A program made the position numbers and the translations under genes. Positions 1-5,621 of a stretch of DNA of 5,621 nt are shown piece by piece (the first letter of the stretch is position 1; the number at the start of each line of letters is the position of its first letter). The notes under the pieces are model-generated. The model ran no database searches. It was not told the DNA's origin and worked only from the letters and a program-made list of their open reading frames with translations. Source of the DNA: an uncultured bacterium (lineage in GTDB: Bacteria; DRYD01); contig CAKZQG010000023.1 in NCBI GenBank assembly GCA_937139605.1, positions 1 through 5,621 of the forward strand, given 5' to 3'.

Positions 1-1
1 T

Positions 2-3000
2 GAAAAAGCTACTACTGATATGTTTGGTATTTATGATATTGATGAGATAAATTTATTCAATATGGTATATTTACCCGTATGGTTTGGAAGTTATTATAGG
101 TATAGTAAAAAAGATAGATTTAGCTATAACTTTTTACTAACAGAGAATAGTAGTTTAAATAGCATAAAAGAACAATTTGAAGAATTTTTATCAGGCAAAT
201 TCCCAAGTAAAACATTTAATATTGATTTTAAACTATTAAATGATTTACTTATCAAACACAATGCAACTGATGACATAGAAATACGAAGTTATTTACGTGT
301 TATGGGTTATCAGATAGTGAATAACAGGATACAAAGATTAAATATTGATAGAATAAAGGAATTCATAAAAGAAATTAATGAATTAAACATTAATGAAAAT
401 GCAGATTTGACTTCATTTATAAATAAATATTCACCTGATTTAAGTTTAGTAAACAAAGCTATTGCTACAAGTTTAATATCTGATTATTTAACTTTTAAAC
501 CCGCTTTATATGGTATTATAATTCCTAATAATCATCCTTATAACATTAAAGCTGTTCCTTATCGTAATAATCAAAGTTTTTATTTTTCTTTTGAATCATT
601 TTTGGCTTATTATATAGGAAATAGTTATAGTGGAAGAAAAAAAGGTATAAATCCACTCTATTATGATACAGAATTAGCTCCTGGATATGAACACGGAGAC
701 AGTAAAATACCTAAATTAAAAATGAATGCTTTTAACTTAAATAATTTCTTTAAACATTCTTCAATAGCAATTAACAGAAATGCCATTATTTCGTTATTCA
801 AATTTGTTGACCCAAGAACAAGGTTATACAAAGAAGCTAATATAAGAGATAGTTTTATTAAAACTTTACTAAGTTATTACACTCAAAAAATAAGATTAGA
901 AAAATACTTACCAATATTTTTATATCACAATATGGCTACTAAAGAGGGAGTAGCTGAATTTGAAATTAGTAAAGATAACAAAATTAAAATAGAAATTGAT
1001 AAAGAGCTTAAGATAAAGATTACCCAAATAGTTGGTGATACTGAAATAAAAGAAAAGCTTAATAGAGAAAATATAGAACGATTAGTTAGTTTAATTGACT
1101 TTAGTTCAATAGAAAATCAAGAAAAGGCAAGTCAATTAATATCTGGTAAAAGTAGTAAATATGATGAAATTGATACTACAATTATGAGTAGAACTGATTT
1201 AGTATTTATTGTGGATACCATAATACAGGATGCTTTAAATAGAAAAACTCAATTTGACAAGAAATTAGATGAACTTGTAAATAAGTATTATCCAGAAGCT
1301 TTAGAGCAAAGTCAAGGACGAGGTAATATTAATTTTATTTTAGTTAATTTAATTTCCAAAGATAAAGAATATAGCAAGTTATATGATTTACTTATTACAT
1401 CATTAAACAGTAAAGATATACCTTTACTTGTTAAATCTTTAATGATGACACAGGAATACAGAAGTAAAGAATATAGAGCAGGATTAACTAATGATAATAT
1501 ACAGTTATTAATGTCTCTAATGGCTAAATATACTCCCAAATTATTTAACGATTACATAGTGGATATAAAAAGGTCAATAGTTAGTTCAAATAAACAAGTT
1601 GGTTCTATACTAAATGCTGACGATACTGGAAGGACAGATGATGAATTAGCTTTAATGTTCCCATCATTTGAAAGAACTGCTGATTTCAGTATGGATAGTC
1701 AGCTATTCAAAGAATTTGGGATTGAAGGTAAGGAATTAGTTGAAAGATTCAATCAGATTGGAATTGAATCATCATCATTACAGGAAAGATTAAAAGAAAT
1801 TAAAACTGGTGGTGAACATCAGAAATTTAAAGAAGCCATAAAAGAAATGGTAGAAGTTAACTATGAATCTGGATTAAAAAAGGCATTAGAAATACTAAAT
1901 AAAAGAATAGATGACTTAATAGTTTTTACATATGTTCAAGAAGATAATGGTGATTACACACTTTTATTAGATAAAGATAAAATAAAGCAAATCATAAAAT
2001 ATATCAACTGGGGAAAGATAAAAGGTGATGACGTTAATAAGACTGCTATATTACTTGCTACTATGTACACTGATATAGATAGAGCAATTACTCAAAAAAA
2101 TACTCCTAATGGTAGAAGAATACATATGTTACATCAAATGCATAATTTACTAAGTCCTTTAGCGAGAGTAGGTGAGAAGTTAGACATTGAAGATGGGTTT
2201 TACTTTAATATTAATGCAAGATATATAGAAGATGAAAAGAATAAAAGAACAGTTATAAATTTAAATGATTTAATTATTGATAGTTCCGCTGTATATGAAT
2301 ATCATACAAGAATATATGAAAACAGTTTAATGCGTGGTTTTATAAATGCTTTTCAGATAGCAAGATACAGAGAAATGAGAAGTAATAATGAAAAGAACAT
2401 ATTGATTAAAAAATTAAAGGCAATTATAGAGGAAATAGAACATAGTGTAGGTTCAGGAGAGAATAAGTTATTGTTTTATAAATCTTTAAAAGAAATGTTT
2501 AATGTAATTTCTTTATCTCCAATGATAATAAGAGAAAAGCAAGATGCTAAAGGTTTTTACTACATTTACAACGATAAATCTTATGACACAAGGGATAGAA
2601 TTGTAAGTGTGTTATCTGATATGATTAAATTCAAAGATAGAGGTACAAATATAGATAAAACATTATTGATAGAAACCGTTATCAAAATTAAAGAATTATT
2701 GGCTATAATACACAGTAAAGCTGTAAGAGGTGCTAATATCATAAACTATATGATAGAAAATGGAATAATCAAAGATGAAACAAACGCTTCTATATTAAAA
2801 AGGAAAGGTGTTTTATATTCAATAATTGCTAAAGCAATACAATCGGGTAAAGCAGGGAAGGAAATATTATTCAATTACTTACCTAAGATGTATAATTCAA
2901 ATGAATTTATTTTATCATACATTACAGATGAAGAAGTTATATCTAAAAAGATAAAATTATTAATGGAAAAATATAACAAAAACGAACTAACTAATTATGA

Positions 3001-5419
3001 AAAAAGAATCATTGATGAAAACGGTGGAAATTTAAGATTAGCTTCTATTAAATTACTTGAAGGTGAAATTAAAAGAGTAGTAGGAGATAAAAATTACTTT
3101 ATACCTGCTTTAGTTAATATGAAATATCAAATAGACAGTGCTGTAGCAGTTGATGATATAGTATTGACATTAAACAATTTTATGGAATCTTTTATAAACT
3201 TAATTAGTGATACTTTTGATGAAATAAACTATTCAATAACTATTGAATCATTAAAGAGAACTAATGATTATAATGACAAGACAGTGAAGTTATTTAAAAA
3301 CTATATGAAATTAGGTTCTAATTTAGATTCAATACAATTAGAAACTGTAAATACAATTGATTTACCTGTTGGCAAAAAGGTAGTATTGAATAAAGAATAT
3401 CAAAGAACGATATACGTAGATGGAATGCCATTGAAAGTAAGTGAAATATCTATTATAGATGGTTATTTTGTAGGTGTTGAAGGTGATACTGTATATATAT
3501 CTAAGAACAAAGATTTATCTTATCCTATTGGATACACAGATGCATTTATAGTAAAAGATGGAGTTAGAATACCTGCAAGTGAGCAAGTTAACGTTCCAAT
3601 TGATTATGAAGGATTCATATCAGTCAATAGTGATAGTGTAGCAGGTAGGAGCATTGCTAAAGCATCTCTTAATTCAAGGAGAATAATAGTTAAAACTGCG
3701 TTAGCTGGATTCAGAACGCTTGGTACTATGGTTAAACAAGCATTAGGATTACTTATTACCACTACTTCATTATATGGCACTAAATTTACAAGATATATGT
3801 TAAGAGAAGCCAATATACAAGAAGCTATTGTTAAAGAGAAGGATTTAAGTGGTTGGTTTGAAAAAAGATTATACAAAGGGTTAGGAAAGCCAACAAGTTT
3901 CAGAAGAACTGAAAGTGAATTAGCTGAATTAGAAGCTACGATTGCATATATTACTTCTATTACTAATGTTGGTATATATGATGCTTTAACAGGTAGAATT
4001 AAGACAATAGCTGAAGATGATATATTCGGTTCAGATTTATCTAAAAGAGAAATTAGAAAAATAGTTAAACACAGTAAATCACATAAATTATTCAGCGAAT
4101 ATATTAAGTTAAAAAGAGAAGCGATTAAAAAGCAGATAGAGGAAGGTAATTTAGAAAACTTAAGATTACTTAATAAACTAAACTACGACCTTAATGTATC
4201 GCAAGATGAATTTGAAGAATTAGCAGCCAAAGTTAAAGAGATTGGAGATGAACAATTAGATAATTTAATTACTATAATTGAACAATTAAGAGAAGTTAGA
4301 GATGAACTAATAGATAAAAGAATAAACAGTTATGCAGTTAAATCACTTGCTAAAAGTAAGAAAGCTGAAATTAGTGCTGAAGCTGGTATAGGCAGAACAC
4401 AAATATTAGAATCTAAATTAAGAGCTAAATTACTTGTAATGTTATATAATGTAGCAAGGCAATATGGTAAAACTCATCAAGAAGCATTAGCATTTGCAGT
4501 AGCACAGATAGAATACTGGCACGCAGTATATAATGAAAGAGCCAAGTTACTATCGCATACAAAGGAATTAAATAGGTTTTTGGATATGTTATTTCATTAT
4601 ACAAGTACGGTGGTTAAAACGTTTAAACAGTTTAAGCGATATGATAAAAAGAGATTTAAGCAAATATATTCATTACTGGAAGATTCTGAAAAATTAGTAG
4701 AAGAAATGAAAAATTCTAAAGAGCCATATACAGATGTAAGGGCATCTATGAGAAGGTTATATTTAGTATCGGCTATAATGCACAACTTATCTGAATACGT
4801 ATTTGGATTAAGCAGTTTAATATTTCCGATAATGGCAGCCAAGATGATGTTAATTACTTTAATAATCAAATATTTGTTATATGATGATAATGAAAAAAGA
4901 GATAAAGCTACTAAATATGAATTATATATGTTAATACAGGTATTAATTTCATTAAGGTATGGGATGGGAATGGGGTTAACGGCAAGTCCAGCAATAGCAC
5001 ATTTAGTTGACATAGGTAGTGAAGATAAAGAAGATGATGTAATTGATACATTAAAATATCCAGGTGGAGCTCTAACCAGACTACCTAACATAAGGGCTTT
5101 AGGGGCGTTATATGAAATAACTCTAAGAAGGTATATAACTGATGATGACAGTGAAGTAAATTGGATGCAAGAAGGTAATACATTTTTAACATCGGGATTA
5201 GGGTTAGGATTTAATTTATTCAACTTAAAGGAATTCAGAGATTACAACTTAGCATTTTTAGAAGGTTCAACTATATTTGGAAATGTATTTATACCATTTG
5301 GTAAGCAATTATACATTGGATTGACAGAAGATGATACAAGGGTTAAAAGAAGAAGAAGAAATACTGAATATCAAGAAAAAACATTCATAAGGGATTTTAT
5401 AAGGGATTTATTTAGATGA
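2..5419 (+). CDS. Giant phage protein, probable virion-internal/ejected or polyvalent protein (5' partial)
   Basis: Uninterrupted frame of 1,805 codons plus TGA, still open at the left edge. The first ATG is at 20, but the codons before it (Glu-Lys-Ala-Thr-Thr-Asp) stay in frame and bases 2-19 hold no Shine-Dalgarno sequence, so the real start is probably upstream. Numbered from the Met at 20: a mixed N-terminal part with a short alternating beta stretch (about 313-338); mostly charged helical sequence to about 1110; a beta-rich module (1112-1220); a Gly/Ala/Leu-rich hydrophobic helix (1227-1254); a charged helical stretch (1339-1460); a C-terminal helical part with a hydrophobic segment (1593-1621); a KRRRR cluster (1776-1780); and an amphipathic tail. 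There is no cysteine and only five tryptophans. I found no P-loop, HExxH or DxDGD motif. It lies directly upstream of, and overlaps, a probable terminase gene. Size, position and the C-terminal pattern resemble phage large polyvalent or internal virion proteins. That role is inference. The gene itself is certain. Confidence 0.9.
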   Translation, partial: EKATTDMFGIYDIDEINLFNMVYLPVWFGSYYRYSKKDRFSYNFLLTENSSLNSIKEQFEEFLSGKFPSKTFNIDFKLLNDLLIKHNATDDIEIRSYLRVMGYQIVNNRIQRLNIDRIKEFIKEINELNINENADLTSFINKYSPDLSLVNKAIATSLISDYLTFKPALYGIIIPNNHPYNIKAVPYRNNQSFYFSFESFLAYYIGNSYSGRKKGINPLYYDTELAPGYEHGDSKIPKLKMNAFNLNNFFKHSSIAINRNAIISLFKFVDPRTRLYKEANIRDSFIKTLLSYYTQKIRLEKYLPIFLYHNMATKEGVAEFEISKDNKIKIEIDKELKIKITQIVGDTEIKEKLNRENIERLVSLIDFSSIENQEKASQLISGKSSKYDEIDTTIMSRTDLVFIVDTIIQDALNRKTQFDKKLDELVNKYYPEALEQSQGRGNINFILVNLISKDKEYSKLYDLLITSLNSKDIPLLVKSLMMTQEYRSKEYRAGLTNDNIQLLMSLMAKYTPKLFNDYIVDIKRSIVSSNKQVGSILNADDTGRTDDELALMFPSFERTADFSMDSQLFKEFGIEGKELVERFNQIGIESSSLQERLKEIKTGGEHQKFKEAIKEMVEVNYESGLKKALEILNKRIDDLIVFTYVQEDNGDYTLLLDKDKIKQIIKYINWGKIKGDDVNKTAILLATMYTDIDRAITQKNTPNGRRIHMLHQMHNLLSPLARVGEKLDIEDGFYFNINARYIEDEKNKRTVINLNDLIIDSSAVYEYHTRIYENSLMRGFINAFQIARYREMRSNNEKNILIKKLKAIIEEIEHSVGSGENKLLFYKSLKEMFNVISLSPMIIREKQDAKGFYYIYNDKSYDTRDRIVSVLSDMIKFKDRGTNIDKTLLIETVIKIKELLAIIHSKAVRGANIINYMIENGIIKDETNASILKRKGVLYSIIAKAIQSGKAGKEILFNYLPKMYNSNEFILSYITDEEVISKKIKLLMEKYNKNELTNYEKRIIDENGGNLRLASIKLLEGEIKRVVGDKNYFIPALVNMKYQIDSAVAVDDIVLTLNNFMESFINLISDTFDEINYSITIESLKRTNDYNDKTVKLFKNYMKLGSNLDSIQLETVNTIDLPVGKKVVLNKEYQRTIYVDGMPLKVSEISIIDGYFVGVEGDTVYISKNKDLSYPIGYTDAFIVKDGVRIPASEQVNVPIDYEGFISVNSDSVAGRSIAKASLNSRRIIVKTALAGFRTLGTMVKQALGLLITTTSLYGTKFTRYMLREANIQEAIVKEKDLSGWFEKRLYKGLGKPTSFRRTESELAELEATIAYITSITNVGIYDALTGRIKTIAEDDIFGSDLSKREIRKIVKHSKSHKLFSEYIKLKREAIKKQIEEGNLENLRLLNKLNYDLNVSQDEFEELAAKVKEIGDEQLDNLITIIEQLREVRDELIDKRINSYAVKSLAKSKKAEISAEAGIGRTQILESKLRAKLLVMLYNVARQYGKTHQEALAFAVAQIEYWHAVYNERAKLLSHTKELNRFLDMLFHYTSTVVKTFKQFKRYDKKRFKQIYSLLEDSEKLVEEMKNSKEPYTDVRASMRRLYLVSAIMHNLSEYVFGLSSLIFPIMAAKMMLITLIIKYLLYDDNEKRDKATKYELYMLIQVLISLRYGMGMGLTASPAIAHLVDIGSEDKEDDVIDTLKYPGGALTRLPNIRALGALYEITLRRYITDDDSEVNWMQEGNTFLTSGLGLGFNLFNLKEFRDYNLAFLEGSTIFGNVFIPFGKQLYIGLTEDDTRVKRRRRNTEYQEKTFIRDFIRDLFR
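3353..3676 (+). other. Beta-rich module within the giant protein (residues about 1112-1219)
   Basis: This stretch differs from the helical, Lys/Glu/Ile-rich sequence around it. It is rich in Val, Ile, Tyr, Gly, Asp and Pro in short alternating strands separated by turn-like GD, DG and NK pairs (for example VDGMPL, VEGDTVYIS, VKDGVRIP). The pattern suggests a compact beta-sandwich or barrel of about 100 residues. It is followed by a Ser/Ala/Arg-rich linker and then a hydrophobic helix starting near residue 1227. I recognise no family. The boundaries are estimates from the amino-acid pattern. Confidence 0.45.
4034..4399 (+). other. Highly charged helical / possible coiled-coil region (residues about 1339-1460)
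   Basis: The segment is dense in Lys, Arg, Glu, Leu and Ile with very few Gly or Pro. Hydrophobic residues are spaced by three or four in places, such as the stretch around EQLREVRDELIDKRI. This fits long amphipathic helices and possibly a coiled coil, which could mediate self-association or packing in a virion. Coiled-coil status is judged by eye and not scored. Confidence 0.45.
4409..5134 (+). other. C-terminal helical region, LPD38-like pattern (residues about 1464-1705)
   Basis: The region opens with E-x3-R (E1464, R1468) and a hydrophobic helix, then G1483 with HQEA (1486-1489) and an alanine-rich helix reaching W1500. It goes on through an aromatic stretch (LFHYTS), a hydrophobic segment (1593-1621) ending in acidic residues, a second hydrophobic helix (about 1635-1645), and a Pro/Gly loop (YPGG, RLPNIRALG). 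This order (Arg-bearing helix, 'G...EA' turn, aromatic segment, hydrophobic hairpin, acidic linker, Pro-rich loop) recalls the C-terminal region of very large phage proteins annotated as large polyvalent protein-associated domain 38. The resemblance is from memory of the pattern and may be only structural. It is not a verified family match. Confidence 0.33.
5387..5409 (+). repeat. 12-base-period tandem repeat encoding FIRD-FIRD
   Basis: The 11-mer ATAAGGGATTT occurs at 5387-5397 and again at 5399-5409. The period is 12 bases, exactly four codons, so the protein ends in a duplicated Phe-Ile-Arg-Asp unit followed by Leu-Phe-Arg. The alternation of hydrophobic and charged residues makes an amphipathic C-terminal tail. 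The near-perfect DNA identity suggests a recent in-frame duplication. It also duplicates the AAGGGA element that serves as the ribosome site for the next gene. Confidence 0.7.
5401..5406 (+). promoter_or_regulatory. Weak Shine-Dalgarno for the downstream gene
   Basis: AAGGGA lies 9 bases before the ATG at 5416, a normal spacing, and is a partial match to AAGGAGG. It sits inside the last codons of the giant gene. With the ATGA stop/start overlap, the downstream gene is probably translated by reinitiation or coupling, helped by this site. The same hexamer occurs 12 bases earlier as part of a tandem repeat, but that copy is too far from the start to be ideal. Confidence 0.5.
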
Positions 5420-5621
5420 AATGTATAAAATGTAATAATAAAGCGGTACAAGACAGATTATGTTATCATCATTACATAGATTCCAAAGAAGAGATATTCA
5501 GTGATAACTCTAATATAGATAACTTAGGGATAATACAATGGGCCAAATATTTCTTACCTCATCACGTTAAGAATGAATTTCCTCCAAAGCATAAATTCAT
5601 ATATGCAATGTTACTTAACCT
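5416..5621 (+). CDS. terL: Probable phage terminase large subunit with N-terminal zinc knuckle (3' partial)
   Basis: The frame starts at ATG 5416 inside the ATGA overlap with the preceding gene and runs off the right edge after 68 codons. Residues 3-18 form a compact Cys/His motif (C3, C6, C16, H18 or H19), like the small zinc knuckles found in phage and HNH-type proteins. After a short acidic linker, residues 42-67 carry a WAKYFLPHH segment, a PP-x-H element (P56, P57, H59) and IYAMLL. This matches the usual N-terminal lead-in of terminase large subunits, the ATPase/nuclease motor that packages DNA into procapsids, which typically have a 'YFLPH...P.FH.eiy..LL' pattern before the Walker A loop. 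The Walker motifs and nuclease domain lie beyond the window, so the assignment rests on this segment and on the context beside a giant phage-type gene. The alternative is another phage zinc-binding protein. Confidence 0.62.
   Translation, partial: MKCIKCNNKAVQDRLCYHHYIDSKEEIFSDNSNIDNLGIIQWAKYFLPHHVKNEFPPKHKFIYAMLLN

Noticed and set aside
637-644. A AAA AAA G slippery heptamer in the proper phase for -1 frameshifting
   Set aside because: The -1 frame hits TGA at 664-666 after a few codons. There is no convincing upstream Shine-Dalgarno at the right distance and no obvious stem-loop, and A-runs are expected in such AT-rich coding sequence.
1100-1170. GKSS sequence in the giant protein as a possible P-loop
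   Set aside because: The glycine required four residues before GK is absent, and no Walker B strand follows in a sensible place.
1312-1539. 75-residue open frame on the - strand
   Set aside because: It is short, fully antisense to the giant gene, and has no supporting context.
2094-2100. Run of seven A
   Set aside because: It translates cleanly as Gln-Lys-Asn in the long frame, and the phase is not a canonical slippery site.
3604-3876. 90-residue open frame on the - strand
   Set aside because: It is antisense to the giant gene. Its apolar look comes from the complement of the Gly/Ala/Leu/Lys coding stretch, and it has no motif.
4597-5223. 208-residue open frame on the - strand
   Set aside because: It lies wholly inside the giant + strand gene. 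It has the Ser/Leu/Asn/Ile-rich composition expected from the complement of AT-rich coding sequence, and shows no recognisable motif.
5321-5349. Possible internal promoter: TTGACA, 17-base spacer, TAAAAG
   Set aside because: The -35 match is perfect but the -10 match is poor. It lies within codons of the giant gene, and such matches arise easily in AT-rich DNA. The ATGA overlap already explains expression of the next gene.
2-5419. Virion RNA polymerase (DxDGD-type or T7/N4-type)
   Set aside because: I found no DxDGD motif and no convincing single-subunit polymerase motif in the visible part. The missing N-terminus leaves the question open, but nothing here supports it.
5414-5431. Recoding of TGA as tryptophan, giving read-through of the giant gene
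   Set aside because: All five tryptophans use TGG, no in-frame TGA occurs earlier, and read-through would hit TAA almost at once. TGA is a normal stop here.

Overview
This window reads as part of the structural and packaging region of a tailed double-stranded DNA phage (or a prophage). It is strongly AT-rich: leucine is mostly TTA, arginine mostly AGA, and isoleucine often ATA. This points to a low-GC bacterial host, but the sequence does not identify it. The standard bacterial code fits. The long reading frame uses TGG for all five tryptophans, contains no in-frame TGA, and ends on a TGA that overlaps the next start codon.

Layout: nearly the whole window (2-5419, + strand) is one enormous reading frame with no stop. 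It is still open at the left edge, so the protein has at least 1,805 residues and its true start is probably outside. It shows no catalytic motif I can recognise. It is mostly helical and charged, with a beta-rich insert around residues 1112-1220, a long charged helical stretch (about 1339-1460), and a C-terminal part with hydrophobic helices, a basic cluster and an amphipathic tail. It has no cysteine at all. A second + strand gene starts at 5416 in an ATGA overlap and runs off the right edge. Its first 68 residues carry a small Cys/His zinc-knuckle motif, followed by a segment that resembles the N-terminus of phage terminase large subunits.

Interpretation: the two genes are co-directional and probably translationally coupled. 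A giant protein with no recognised enzyme motif, encoded just before a terminase, suggests a very large virion-internal, ejected or 'polyvalent' protein of the kind phages package with their DNA. This role is inferred from size, composition, C-terminal pattern and position, not from a recognised enzymatic signature. There is no intergenic space in the window, and no RNA gene, CRISPR array, insertion sequence or terminator was seen.
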